From contig NZ_JACHIF010000011.1 in the NCBI RefSeq assembly GCF_014203045.1, forward strand, positions 186,001 through 250,000: 64,000 nt of DNA, given 5' to 3'. The notes below the pieces were generated by a model. That model ran no database searches. It saw only the letters and a list, made by a program, of their open reading frames with translations, and was not told the DNA's origin. A program made the position numbers and the translations under genes. Positions 8,891 to 18,500 of the stretch are shown one piece after another (position 1 is the first letter of the stretch; each line of letters begins with the position of its first letter). The DNA comes from Prosthecobacter dejongeii. Its GTDB lineage: Bacteria > Verrucomicrobiota > Verrucomicrobiia > Verrucomicrobiales > Verrucomicrobiaceae.

Positions 8891-10294
8891 CTAAAGTTTC
8901 CATCCGGCACGTGGGGTGCGGCTGAGGAAACGATTCGCGGCTTCATTGTTGGTGATTTTCATCGCTTTGGCATCCCAGAGAATTTTGCTACCGGCACGGA
9001 AAGCAACATTGCCGAGGTGATTTGCCTCGCTGAGGGGGCCTGCATAACTGAAGGGGCTGGCAGTTGGGCTGCCAGTCTTGATCGCATTCAGCCATTCGGT
9101 GTGCTGCCCTGGAGAGTCAGGAATGAAGGGCGCCGGGCGCTGGAAGTTCTTGAAGTCGGCCTCAGGAAGCAGGACGTGTTTATTGTAGTCAGAAAGCAGC
9201 ATGCCTTTGTCGCCAACGAAAAGCACGCCGCTGTTCCATTTGCTGATGAAGGGATCGTTCTTCCACACTTCTGGTTTGGCGCTGCCTTGGTTCCAGTGGA
9301 CTTTGCAGGCAGCACGCGAACCACGTGCTGCATATTCGTAGGTGGCCGACATGGAAGCTGGTGCAATCTCTGGATGTGGCTCAGGGCCGAAAGCCTCCAC
9401 GCTCAGCGGGGCGTCCAGGTTCAACGCCCAGAAAGGCAGGTCATTCCAATGGCTGCCGAGATCTGACATGGTGCCATTGCCAAAGTCCCACCAGCGATAC
9501 CACTTGGGCCCAGGAAAATAGACTTCATGATAAGGGCGGTAGGGGGCTGGGCCTAGCCAGAGATCCCAATCGAGATACGGCGGAGGTGTCTGCCCCTCCT
9601 TCGGGCGCTCGGTGACAAAGACGATGTCCTTGTTCGCTTCAGCTTCTTCCTTACTTTGCAGTCCCCAGGCACGAGAAACGCATACGTGAGCGTCGGTGAC
9701 TCTGCCGATGGCTCCGCTCTGGATCAATTCCACCACACGACGATAGTTAGGCTGACCATGAATCTGCGTTCCCATCTGGGTGGCGACTCCGGCCTTAGCC
9801 GCAGCCTCGGTGATGAGACGTGCTTCCGCCACATCGCGGGTCAGCGGTTTCTCACAATAGACAGGCTTGCCCATGAGCAAGGCTGGCAGCGTGGCATAAG
9901 CATGGGTGTGTTCTGTGGTGCTGACGACTACGGCGTCAAAGTCCTTGGACTCTTCATACAGCTTCCGAAAATCACGGAAAGCTTTGGCTTTTGGGAAAGC
10001 CTCGGCAGCACGATCCAGGTTCATACCGTTCACATCGCAGATAGCCACCACATTCTCCGAGGGTTCTTTGATCGGCGGTGCGGCCTCTCCTTCCTTGAGT
10101 TTCGGCGGGTATAGGGAGGTGCCGACGAGGCTTTGAATATTCGCGGCACCACGACCGCCTACGCCAATGAATGCCAGATTCACCTTGGCATTGGGTGAGC
10201 GTGAACTGACGATGGCCGGGAAGCCCAGGGCTGCTCCAGCCGCGAGTGAACTTTGCGTCAAAAACTGGCGGCGAGAGGAAAGTGAGCTGGACAT
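8891..10294 (-). CDS. Tat-exported Gfo/Idh/MocA-family oxidoreductase
   Basis: This is an NAD(P)-dependent oxidoreductase (467 aa), of a family acting mostly on sugars, inositols and their derivatives. A twin-arginine signal ([12 protein letters not shown] at 8-9) and a hydrophobic Ala/Gly stretch indicate export as a folded protein with its cofactor. The Rossmann motif GVGGRG is at 44-49 and the family's EKP motif at 148-150, where the lysine is catalytic. The C-terminal alpha/beta domain has the [14 protein letters not shown] segment typical of the large secreted subfamily of planctomycetes and verrucomicrobia. The substrate cannot be inferred. The gene is 37 bases downstream of the ABC-F gene and 53 bases upstream of the propeller gene, all on one strand. 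Confidence 0.9.
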   Translation of the reverse strand: MSSSLSSRRQFLTQSSLAAGAALGFPAIVSSRSPNAKVNLAFIGVGGRGAANIQSLVGTSLYPPKLKEGEAAPPIKEPSENVVAICDVNGMNLDRAAEAFPKAKAFRDFRKLYEESKDFDAVVVSTTEHTHAYATLPALLMGKPVYCEKPLTRDVAEARLITEAAAKAGVATQMGTQIHGQPNYRRVVELIQSGAIGRVTDAHVCVSRAWGLQSKEEAEANKDIVFVTERPKEGQTPPPYLDWDLWLGPAPYRPYHEVYFPGPKWYRWWDFGNGTMSDLGSHWNDLPFWALNLDAPLSVEAFGPEPHPEIAPASMSATYEYAARGSRAACKVHWNQGSAKPEVWKNDPFISKWNSGVLFVGDKGMLLSDYNKHVLLPEADFKNFQRPAPFIPDSPGQHTEWLNAIKTGSPTASPFSYAGPLSEANHLGNVAFRAGSKILWDAKAMKITNNEAANRFLSRTPRAGWKL

Positions 10295-10331
10295 GGCGAA
10301 GGAACGCCCGTTCCCCGCCAGGTCTTACGGA

Positions 10332-12197
10332 TCAACCGACAGCCTCTTTGGCAATCAAGGCTTCTAACTCACCCGCAGCTTTTTCCCAAGCCGTGGTTTT
10401 GGTGGCGACGCGAGGTTCGATCTCTTCCAACTCCTTGCTCAGGGCCTTAAACCGAGCGGCATCGGAATACACCGCCCCATCCTGCAGCATCTCCACGAGC
10501 TCCATCTTACGTTTGTCGAGCGCGGCGAGTTCTTCTTCAATACGGGCGACATTTTTCTCCAGGTCCTTTCGGCCTTTGGCTCGGTTGTTCCGGGCTTCTG
10601 CCTCCAGGCGCTTTTGTTCTTTCGACTTTGGTGGGGCGTATGCCTTCTTGGGTGCATCCCAGGCACCGGGCTGGCTGTTGGTCAAACTGGCAGTCAGGGC
10701 CTCGCGGGCAGAGGTGGCCTTGGTCTTGTCGAGGAAATACTGGTAATCTCCGGCATAAGGAGTGAGCACCCCACCGGCAATGTGGATAACACCCCGGGCC
10801 ATGGCACGGATGAAGTGAACATCGTGGCTGATGAAAACCAGCGTGCCTTCATAGTCTTCCAACGCACCGATGAGCGCATCAATGCTGCCCATGTCCAGGT
10901 GAGTGGTCGGCTCATCCATCAGCAACAGGTTCGGCGGATCCAAAAGCAGGCGCACCAAAGCGAGTCGGGATTTTTCGCCACCGCTAAGAACTCCGACCGG
11001 CTTGAACACATCGTCGCCATGAAACAGAAAGGAGCCTAACAAGGTGCGGCACATGTTTTCCCCCGGGCGGCTGGGGAGATCCATGGCTGATTGAAGCACC
11101 GTGTGCTTCATGTTCAGCACGTCGCCACGATACTGCGCAAAGTAGCCCTGCTTCACATTGTGACCGAGCTCGCGCTTGCCTGCCTGCGGTGTCAAAGCGC
11201 CGGCGAGGAGCTTCAACAGCGTGGATTTACCGGCTCCGTTTGGCCCCACGAGCACGATGCGCTGACCTCGTTCGATCTCAAAATCCAAACCATTGTAAAC
11301 CGGTGTTTCGCCGTAGGCGAAGTCCAGCCCCTTCAGCGTCAGCACGCGCTGGCCACTGCGTGGAGGCTGGGGAAAACGGAACTTCACGGTCTTCGCCGCT
11401 GCTGCCGGACCCTCCAGCTTCTCCATGCGATCAATCATCTTCAGTTTGTCCTGGGCACGGGAGGCAAAGTTCGCCTTGGCCTTGAAGCGGTCGGCCCACT
11501 GTTGGAGCTTGGCGATTTCGCGCTGCTGATTTTCAAATGCGCCTTTCATCTGCTCCTCACGGGCGGCTTTTTCTACCAGGTAGGCATCGTAGTTTCCACG
11601 ATAGCGGTTCACCTTGCTGTGGGCGATTTCGAGGATGGCATCCGTGAGCGCGTTGAGAAATTCACGGTCATGTGAAATCATCAAAATGGCACCTGGATAA
11701 CTCTGCAGATAGTCTTGGAACCAGATGAGGGACTCAAGATCAAGATGGTTCGTCGGCTCATCCAGCAGCAGCAGATCAGGCTCCTGAACCAGCAGTCGGG
11801 CCAAATGAGCGCGCATCACCCAGCCACCGCTAAGCGTGCGAGCGTTGCGATCAAAATCTGTTTCACGAAAGGCCAGACCTTTGAGGATACGCTTGGCCTT
11901 CGGTTCGGCTTCCCAACGGCTGTGTTCGTGAACATGGCTCGTCGCCAGTTCTAGCACCGTGACGTCATCCACTGGAGCACTTTCCTGGGGAAGAAACCCA
12001 AACTCCAAGTTCTTTTCCATCGTTACCAACCCATCATCGGGCGTCGTCTCACGCAGCAGCAGGGAAAATAGCGTGGACTTGCCAGCTCCATTGGGGCCAA
12101 TGAGGCCGATCTTTTCCCCCCGGTTGATGTGAAAAGACACACCGCTAAAGAGGGTGCGGCCTGCATAGGTCTTGCTGACATTGGAAACGGAGAGCAT
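10332..12197 (-). CDS. ABC-F family ATPase (Uup/EttA-like)
   Basis: This soluble protein has two ABC domains and no membrane part (621 aa). ABC-F proteins bind the ribosomal E site and relieve stalled or drug-bound ribosomes. First domain: GPNGAGKS (34-41), LSGGW signature (122-126), Walker B LLLLDEPTNHLD (142-153). Second domain: GPNGAGKS (318-325), LSGGE (404-408), LLLMDEPTTHLD (424-435). Between them is the charged P-site tRNA interaction linker (about 200-265). From about 535 a charged coiled coil follows, as in Uup/YheS proteins, where it can bind nucleic acid. Whether this is a housekeeping translation factor or a resistance factor cannot be decided; the absence of drug-related neighbours favours the former. 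Confidence 0.92.
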   Translation of the reverse strand: MLSVSNVSKTYAGRTLFSGVSFHINRGEKIGLIGPNGAGKSTLFSLLLRETTPDDGLVTMEKNLEFGFLPQESAPVDDVTVLELATSHVHEHSRWEAEPKAKRILKGLAFRETDFDRNARTLSGGWVMRAHLARLLVQEPDLLLLDEPTNHLDLESLIWFQDYLQSYPGAILMISHDREFLNALTDAILEIAHSKVNRYRGNYDAYLVEKAAREEQMKGAFENQQREIAKLQQWADRFKAKANFASRAQDKLKMIDRMEKLEGPAAAAKTVKFRFPQPPRSGQRVLTLKGLDFAYGETPVYNGLDFEIERGQRIVLVGPNGAGKSTLLKLLAGALTPQAGKRELGHNVKQGYFAQYRGDVLNMKHTVLQSAMDLPSRPGENMCRTLLGSFLFHGDDVFKPVGVLSGGEKSRLALVRLLLDPPNLLLMDEPTTHLDMGSIDALIGALEDYEGTLVFISHDVHFIRAMARGVIHIAGGVLTPYAGDYQYFLDKTKATSAREALTASLTNSQPGAWDAPKKAYAPPKSKEQKRLEAEARNNRAKGRKDLEKNVARIEEELAALDKRKMELVEMLQDGAVYSDAARFKALSKELEEIEPRVATKTTAWEKAAGELEALIAKEAVG

Positions 12198-12274
12198 GGG
12201 GGGCGCACTCTGTGCCCTGAAGGGAGCCGGGAGTCAAGCAGGAGCGTGGGAGCTCCGCCCCCAGTCTCGGCCAT

Positions 12275-12304
12275 AAAAAAGAGGGAGCCCTCACAGGCTC
12301 CCTC
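12275..12304 (-). terminator. Intrinsic terminator of the peroxiredoxin gene
   Basis: A perfect 9-bp stem (GAGGGAGCC / GGCTCCCTC, loop CTCACA) lies 20 bases past the peroxiredoxin stop codon. On the minus strand it is followed by six T residues. Confidence 0.9.
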
Positions 12305-12324
12305 TTCGCAAAAACGGTCTAAAA

Positions 12325-12819
12325 TTAGGCCAATTCCTTCAGCTTCGCCTGGATAGCAGTGAAGTTTGGCAGGTCACCGGGGCTCTCCAGAACTTCTGCG
12401 TATTGAATCACGCCGGCCTTATCAATGATGAAGGCGGAACGCTTGGGCACGCCGCCCATGATCAGGTTTTTGGCAGGCAGGAAGCTCTCATAAGCCACGC
12501 CGTAGGCCTCAGTGATCTTGTGATCGTAGTCGCTGAGAAGCTGGAGCGTGATGCCTTCCTTCTCAGCCCAGGCTTTCTGAGCAAAGGGATTGTCACCGCT
12601 GATGCCGATGACCTTCGCATTCAGGGAGGTGTAGGCATTGATACCTTTCGACAGTTCGCAGAACTCAGTGGTGCAAACGCCCGTGAAGGCCATCGGCACG
12701 AACAGAAGTAGGATGTTAGAAGTGCCGATGTTTTCGGACAGCTTGAACAGCTCAGGGCCATTGGCGCCGAGGGTGGTGACGGTGAAATCAGGGGCGGAAG
12801 AGCCGACAGAGAGTGCCAT
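12325..12819 (-). CDS. Thioredoxin-fold peroxiredoxin (AhpC/TSA family)
   Basis: This thiol peroxidase (164 aa) reduces hydrogen peroxide and organic peroxides. The peroxidatic cysteine is in the FTGVCTTEFC motif (C49), with a second cysteine at C54. This spacing is as in BCP/AhpE-like enzymes, and C54 may act as resolving residue. The arrangement APDFTVTTLGA at the N-terminus and the RSAFIIDKAG strand near 130 are typical. It is cytoplasmic (no signal peptide). It forms its own unit: a strong terminator follows, and the preceding 147 bases to the divergent orphan gene hold its promoter. No thioredoxin gene is adjacent. Confidence 0.92.
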   Translation of the reverse strand: MALSVGSSAPDFTVTTLGANGPELFKLSENIGTSNILLLFVPMAFTGVCTTEFCELSKGINAYTSLNAKVIGISGDNPFAQKAWAEKEGITLQLLSDYDHKITEAYGVAYESFLPAKNLIMGGVPKRSAFIIDKAGVIQYAEVLESPGDLPNFTAIQAKLKELA

Positions 12820-12966
12820 GATGATAAAGATGGGTTGAATTCAAAAACACCGGAACCCGGCGCGGCGCATAGGAACGCGGCAGAGGCAATAGGTCAAGCA
12901 GGGAAGCTGAAACGAAGTTTTCCATTGCGCCCCTCAGGCCCTATGGAAAACTAAGCTATCAATGAC

Positions 12967-13629
12967 GTGGGAAGAGATAGCCGCCAAAATGCGCAAAACA
13001 CGCTCAGAGATGCCGAAATGCACCTCCGAGCAAGCCTACGCCCAAATGGCACTATTGATGAGGACGACTGGGACTACCCTGACAAAGAAAAAGCTGCGTT
13101 ACACATCTGGGCAAAAGAAAGAAACCTGATTCTACCGCCAAGTTTCAAGATGCCACCTGAGTCCAAGAGCAGGGAACACGATGTTATTTATGACGAGGAA
13201 TCTGGCCTGTGGTTAAAATATACAAAGCCAAACGCAGCAGGATATGCTGTCGAGTGGGATACCCAAGGGAATCCCTATATGGTTTCTGCTTTTCCTATCG
13301 AATATTTTCAAAGGCTGCGCCTTCAAAACGAACTATTTGGTGACAATATTCAATTAAAGGGTTTGTGGTGTGACCTCAATGGAGGTTGGCGCATTGTCAC
13401 CACTCAGCCCCACGTAAAGGGAACCCAACCAACTTCAGATGAGCTTGTTCATGCTTTCGTTGCACTCGGATTTGAAAAACTGCCCTGGACCGGTATCGGC
13501 TATGAACATTCATTGGCTTTTTGGAAGGATGGATACGACGTCTGGGACGTAAGACCGGCAAATGTAGTGCTCGCAATAGGTTCTAACCTCCCTTTGCCTT
13601 TTGATGTAATTATCAGGTCCGTTCCCTGA
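12967..13629 (+). CDS. Orphan protein resembling the kinase-like domain of phage polyvalent proteins
   Basis: The 220-aa protein shows the pattern I associate with the putative Ser/Thr/Tyr-kinase-like domain described in phage and plasmid polyvalent proteins: an E-H-D-V-x-Y-D-E strand (about 70-77), a lysine-bearing strand LWLKYTKP (81-88), SAFPIEYFQRLRLQNELFGD (107-126), WRIVTTQP (141-148) and a terminal DVRPAN (194-199) followed by PFDVII. By analogy K84 or K87, N199 and D213 could be the kinase lysine, catalytic-loop Asn and metal Asp; this is inference from memory of the family. It stands alone, whereas the domain usually sits in very large proteins. The region is AT-rich (47% and 35% GC in two 60-base stretches counted by hand), suggesting transfer. 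The start is uncertain: GTG at 12967 is used, and an ATG at 12962 opens another frame of about 56 codons. Confidence 0.55.
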   Translation: MGRDSRQNAQNTLRDAEMHLRASLRPNGTIDEDDWDYPDKEKAALHIWAKERNLILPPSFKMPPESKSREHDVIYDEESGLWLKYTKPNAAGYAVEWDTQGNPYMVSAFPIEYFQRLRLQNELFGDNIQLKGLWCDLNGGWRIVTTQPHVKGTQPTSDELVHAFVALGFEKLPWTGIGYEHSLAFWKDGYDVWDVRPANVVLAIGSNLPLPFDVIIRSVP

Positions 13630-13647
13630 AATTAAATACTCCAATCT

Positions 13648-14793
13648 TCACTTCTGATAAATCGGCAGAAAGTGGTGATACACACTGAGGCTGAGGAGGG
13701 CCAGAGAGGTGGCGTACACGGGGCCGGCGGATTTTTCATTGCCGTTGCGTGGGAACCAGGCGCCTTCGGGGCTTTGGGCTCCCACGAGCATCTGCTCGGT
13801 CTTCTGCCGGGCGGTGGCGGCGTGGTCGCCCCCACGATGATACATGCCTTGAGCATAATAATAGCAGCCGTAGTAAAACCAGGGCTCATTGACCTCCGGT
13901 GGAAACTTGAGCAGCCAGTTGGATGAGCCCAGCACTTCAGGAATGTTGTATTGGCCAGCCACTTGGAGAGAAAGCAGGCCAGCAGAGGTGGTGGAGAAGG
14001 TTTGCCGCCCCCCGTAAGGTTCATAGCTGAACGCGGCCTCCAGTTGCTTGAGGTTGCCATTGCTATCTCGCTCCGCTCGGTAGCTGCGCTTGATGTAGGC
14101 AATGCCATTATCAATGGCTTCTTTGGGGACTTCGATGCCGCTATTCTTGGCAGCACGGAGAGACATCAGTTGCCACACACTGACGCTGATGTCGCTATCG
14201 CTGCTAGCTGGCTCGTAGCGCCAACCGCCTTTGTTGGCATCGCTTTTAGGAACCTGCTGGGCACGAATGATGAGCTTGATGGCTTTCTCCGTCATGGAGC
14301 GGACTTTTTTATCCGTTTCGATGTCGGGAGACATGCCAAGCATTTCAGTCAGCATCAGTGTGATGATACCGTGGCCATACATGCGGCTACGGTCGCTGCG
14401 CCCCAGATAGCCGTTTTCGTCGGGCTCCACGTGGTCCACCACGTATTTCAGGGCGCGCTGGGCCGCTTGACCTTCAGGAGTAGGATCGCCTGGGAGATGC
14501 CCCACTGAGGCCAGTCCCATGATGGCCAGAGACGTCATCGCTGCACTGTGGCTAGGGATGTCCCCACGCTGGATTTTTTTATCTGTCTTTTGTTCCGAGA
14601 AGAAACCGGCAGGCTGCTGCTGCTTCAAAAGCCAGGCCAGTCCACGATCCACGGCGATTTTGACCTGAGGAGAAATGATCTCCGCCCGAGGTGCCTGCGC
14701 GTGAAGGCCAGCCATCGGTGCATAAAGCGCCAGAATCAGAACGAAACCGATGATTTTGGCAAAAAGAGAGGGCATAGAACGAAAAGGGAACAT
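13648..14793 (-). CDS. Secreted alpha/alpha-toroid protein (squalene/prenyltransferase-repeat type)
   Basis: This is a signal-peptide protein (381 aa) with repeats of the terpenoid-cyclase/prenyltransferase alpha-alpha toroid, seen as VDRGLAWLLKQQQPAGFFSE, AAMTSLAIMGLAS, YGHGIITLMLTEMLG, SVWQLMSLRAAKNSGI and TTSAGLLSLQVAGQYNIPE. Such proteins are frequent in planctomycetes and verrucomicrobia, usually without the DxDD motif of class II cyclases; I see no DxDD here, so catalysis of terpene cyclisation is unlikely. A second possible start (14775) would also leave a good signal peptide. It converges on the orphan kinase-like gene (18-base gap). The role is unknown; it may bind or process polymers in the envelope. 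Confidence 0.75.
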   Translation of the reverse strand: MFPFRSMPSLFAKIIGFVLILALYAPMAGLHAQAPRAEIISPQVKIAVDRGLAWLLKQQQPAGFFSEQKTDKKIQRGDIPSHSAAMTSLAIMGLASVGHLPGDPTPEGQAAQRALKYVVDHVEPDENGYLGRSDRSRMYGHGIITLMLTEMLGMSPDIETDKKVRSMTEKAIKLIIRAQQVPKSDANKGGWRYEPASSDSDISVSVWQLMSLRAAKNSGIEVPKEAIDNGIAYIKRSYRAERDSNGNLKQLEAAFSYEPYGGRQTFSTTSAGLLSLQVAGQYNIPEVLGSSNWLLKFPPEVNEPWFYYGCYYYAQGMYHRGGDHAATARQKTEQMLVGAQSPEGAWFPRNGNEKSAGPVYATSLALLSLSVYHHFLPIYQK

Positions 14794-14948
14794 CCAAAGT
14801 CTGCAAAGAACACAGAGTGTGCATAACGCCTCTGGCGCGGATTCCTCGCCTCTTCACCCATATTTTTGCAATTTGCCTGGGGAGCCTTCACCGAATTACC
14901 TACAATCACACGTATTGACTTATCCGGCGGCGTCTGCGAAAAAGAGAA

Positions 14949-15230
14949 ATGGCTAAAACAGCATCTACCACTCCACGTAAACCCAACGAAGCCCTGATGA
15001 AACCCGTCCAGCCGGACGAAACTCTGGCCGCTGTGGTTGGATCCACTCCGCTTCCACGTGGCGAACTGACCAAGAAACTTTGGGACTACATCAAGGCTAA
15101 AGGCCTTCAGGACACCAAGAACAAGACCCTCATCAACGCAGACGAAGCGCTGAAGAAGGTGTTCGACGGCAAGACCCAGGTCTCTATGTTTGAGATGACC
15201 AAGCTCGTCTCTGGCCACGTGAAGAAGTAA
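14949..15230 (+). CDS. SWIB/MDM2-domain protein
   Basis: The 93-aa protein has a 28-residue basic lead and then a complete SWIB domain (about 28-93), with LAAVVGSTPLPRGELTKKLW and NADEALKKVF segments and the end VSMFEMTKLVSGHVKK. SWIB domains are best known from eukaryotic SWI/SNF chromatin complexes. In bacteria they are scattered, notably in chlamydiae and other PVC-group members, where they occur alone or fused to topoisomerase I and may be linked to DNA condensation or topology. A free small SWIB protein therefore suggests a nucleoid-associated role, which is inference. An AAAGAGAA stretch just before the ATG may serve as ribosome-binding site. A strong intrinsic terminator follows 26 bases after the stop. 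The gene is monocistronic. Confidence 0.9.
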   Translation: MAKTASTTPRKPNEALMKPVQPDETLAAVVGSTPLPRGELTKKLWDYIKAKGLQDTKNKTLINADEALKKVFDGKTQVSMFEMTKLVSGHVKK

Positions 15231-15242
15231 TTTCCTTCAGAG

Positions 15243-15560
15243 TCAGATTTTTGAAGATGGCTGGAGGTTCGCCTCCAGCCATTTTTCTTTTTGAGCTCGG
15301 CTGAGAGCTTTAAAGACACGCTCGGCTTTCAATGCCGCAGGCATATCGCCATGTGGCCAAGAGCCTAGCAGCCATAGAGGTCCCCTACCCCGCGTGTACT
15401 TCGCCCCCTTGCCTTCGCGGTGCATGTCCAGCCGCCGATGCAGATCATTGGTGATGCCACAGTAGAGGCTCCCATCTCGACAACGCAGCACATACAGGCA
15501 CCAGGTCTTGGCTTCGATGGATTTACCTTCAGCAGGAGTCGGCGAGTCAGAACTGGACAT
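15243..15560 (-). CDS. GIY-YIG nuclease-superfamily protein (YhbQ/UPF0213-like)
   Basis: The protein (105 aa) has one GIY-YIG domain. The two signature strands are CLYVLRC (21-27) and SLYCGIT (31-37), followed by the helix with the conserved arginine (DLHRRLDMH, R42 or R43) and a glutamate at E80. Small stand-alone proteins of this type resemble YhbQ; a DNA repair or nuclease role has been proposed for the family but is not well fixed. The N-terminus before residue 18 is variable. It converges on the SWIB gene with a 12-base gap between stop codons. The SWIB terminator hairpin lies within its 3' end, so its C-terminal residues (ANLQPSSKI) are dictated by the stem. The RND pump gene ends 37 bases upstream on the same strand. 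Confidence 0.87.
   Translation of the reverse strand: MSSSDSPTPAEGKSIEAKTWCLYVLRCRDGSLYCGITNDLHRRLDMHREGKGAKYTRGRGPLWLLGSWPHGDMPAALKAERVFKALSRAQKEKWLEANLQPSSKI
15257..15292 (+). terminator. Intrinsic terminator of the SWIB gene, inside the GIY-YIG coding sequence
   Basis: A perfect 11-bp stem (15257-15267 with 15272-15282, UUCG tetraloop) is followed by a T-rich tract. It terminates the plus-strand SWIB transcript. The same bases encode most of the last dozen residues of the convergent GIY-YIG gene, whose stop codon is at 15243. Confidence 0.92.
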
Positions 15561-15597
15561 AACGATCAGCCAAGTGACTTTGGGCCAAAGGCTAACT

Positions 15598-18500
15598 TTA
15601 AGCCGAAGGTGCCCCTAATGGCATGGCGATTGGTTGAGGTTTGCGCCCTAAGATGCGATTGATGATACGGCCCAGGTCATCCACTGCCAGATAACAGAGG
15701 GGAACCAAGAAGAGCGTGATCACCGTGGCAAAGAGGCTGCCGTACCCCATGGAAACAGACACCGGCGTGAGGAACTGGGCGCTGGTGGCCTGCGCAGCGC
15801 GATTGTCACCAAAGATTGCCGTGAGAATGTGACTGATCCCCGGAGGCGAATTTTCAATGAGACTGCCAAATTCAAACATCAAGGGCATGAGGCCAACGAA
15901 GGTGGTGATCTGAGTCAAAAAGATGGCTCGGAAGCGACTGCGCCCTCCCTCCTGGACGGCATATTTCAGGTCGCCCGTTTCTTCACGCAGTTGGTTGATG
16001 CGATCCACTAAGACCAGCGTGTCATTCACGATCACCCCAGTGACCGCCAGCATGCCGCAGATGCTCATGCTACTGACGGGCATGCTGTGGAAAAGATGCC
16101 CCAGCACGGCCCCTACGATGCCGAAGGGGACAACCAATAAAACGATGAATGGTTGGGTGTAGCTTTTGAAAGGGATGGCCATCATCGCATACATGCCTAA
16201 CAAAATGATCGCCAATGCCCACTTGCCCGCATCGGCCCCTTCACGCTGTGCCCGGGCTTCGCCTTCAAAGCTCCACTGAATGTGCGGATGCGTGGCCATG
16301 AGCTCCCGGACATAAACTTCCACATCCGCCCTCACCTTGGCGGGATCGGTCGTGGATTTATTGACGTCGGCCGTGATGTTCATGGCGCGGCGCCGGTCCA
16401 CCCTTTTGATGTTGGTAAAGCTTTTCCCCACCTTTGCCTCTGCCACGCGGGAAAATGGAATCTCCAAACCCGCCGCAGTACGCACCCGCATGGTCTCGAG
16501 AGTGGCGAGGTTTTTGCGATCATTTTTCGGGTAACGCAGCATCACCTTGACCTCATTGCGCCCACGCTGGATGCGTTGCACTTCATTGCCATAAAACGCC
16601 TGCCGCACCTGCTGTGCTAGGTCACTCACTGTCACGCCAAAAGACTGTGCTTCCGGCTTGAGGCGGAGCTGGATTTCATTGCGGCCGCTATCGAGAGAAT
16701 CTGTAATGTCAAAGACGCCTGCGTAGGTGGCTAGGTGGGCTTTGATCTTGTCTGAAATATCCAACAGCTCATCCGGATCTGTGCCGGTCAACTGAAGGTC
16801 CACGGGATCACCACTGCGAATGATTTCAGCTCGGAAATTCAGCTCCTCTGCGCCCACGATATTGCCGATTCGCTTCCGCCAGTCAGCGGCCATGTCCACG
16901 GTATTTACCTTGAGGCTGCGCTCTTCAGGACCGTAGGTCTCGATATTGATCTCTCCCACATGAGAGCTGCCGGTGCTGCCACCGCTTCCCCACGTCAAGC
17001 GGGTGGTGCCAGTGGTGGCGAGGATAGCACGAATAACCGGCTTCCCATCCGGTCCCACGTACTCTTTTTTCATCTGCTCGGCGATCTCATACATCCGCTG
17101 GATGTGGCCATCAGTGACTTCAAACGGGGTACCATCCAGCATGGTCAGCTTCGCCTCAATACGCTCACTCTGCACACGGGGAAAAAAGATCCAAAGGATG
17201 CGTCCGCTAAAAAAGAAACCGCAGAGGATGATGAGCCCCCCAAAGAAAGCAGCGAGAGCCGTGTAGCGATGATGCACACACCAGCGCAGTGCAGGGCGGT
17301 AAAAGGTATCCACGAACTTCCTCAGTGTGCGCTCTGACCACCGATGAACAGGCCCCAAGATATCCGAGGCCCCACTCAGGCCGGGCACTGGATGAGCGAG
17401 GTGAGAAGGCAGGATGATCTTGGTCTCCACCAAGGCGATCAACATCACCAAAATGAAAACGATGGCGATGGGCTTAAACATCATCAAGAAATCGCTGGCT
17501 CCAACCGCCATAGGCAGGAAGGCGATGACCGTGGTGAGAACCCCAAAGGTGATGGGCACTGCCATTTCCTTGGTCCCTTGAATCGCCGCATCCAGGGCCG
17601 ACATGCCACGCTGACGCAGCGTATCCACGTGCTCTGAAATCACGATGGCATCATCCACAACGATGCCTAGAACCAGGATGAATCCGAAGAGCGAAGAGAG
17701 ATTGATGGCAATGTCAAAAAACGGCATCAGAGCAATGGCCCCCATGAAGCTGGCCACCATGCCCACAGCTACCCAAAACACGGCATCTAGCCGCAGGAAG
17801 AGTCCCACACAGAGAAAGACTAAGATGAGACTGCTCTGAGCATTTTGAATGAGCAGGCTGATGCGGCCTTTGACGATCTTGGAACGATCATTCCAGAATT
17901 CGATCTGCACCCCATCCGGCATCCGTTTCTGGGCCGTGGTGATGTATTCTTTCACGGACTCAGCGATGTTGATGGCGTTTTGGCCACCTTCCCGCATCAC
18001 GTTTACCACCACACAGCGTTTGCCATTGAGCCGGGCTAGGAGGGGGTTCTCGTTAAAACCATCTTGAATGATGGCGATCTCCCCCAGCGTCAGCTTGGTG
18101 CCATCGGGCCTGGTGAGGATGACCACGCGGGAGTAATCCTCCCCAGTGTAGGCGCGTCCACGGGTGCGGATGGAAACATCGCCCGCTTCGGTTTGCACCA
18201 CGCCCGCAGGCAGATCCAGCGCACTGCCTCGGATGGCCTGACTGACACGCTCCAGATTCAGGCCATACTTTCTCAAGGTAGCCTCGGGGATTTCGATGCC
18301 GATCTCATAAGGCCTCACCCCTGAAAGCCCGGCGTGGGTGATGCCTGGCAGGGCGGAGATCTCATCGCGGATTTGTTCCCCCAAACGGCGGAGGTCCGCC
18401 TCGGCCATGTCCGCTGCTACCGCGACGGTGATAACAGAGTGGAAATTGTCATCAAGCTGGATGGTGGGTTTTTCGGCCAACTCCGGCAGATTCGGGATGG

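Noticed and set aside
12962-13132. ATG-started 56-codon frame overlapping the start of the orphan kinase-like gene
   Set aside because: It ends early, and the GTG frame carries all the family-like motifs. It does leave the true N-terminus open, and a frameshift there cannot be excluded.
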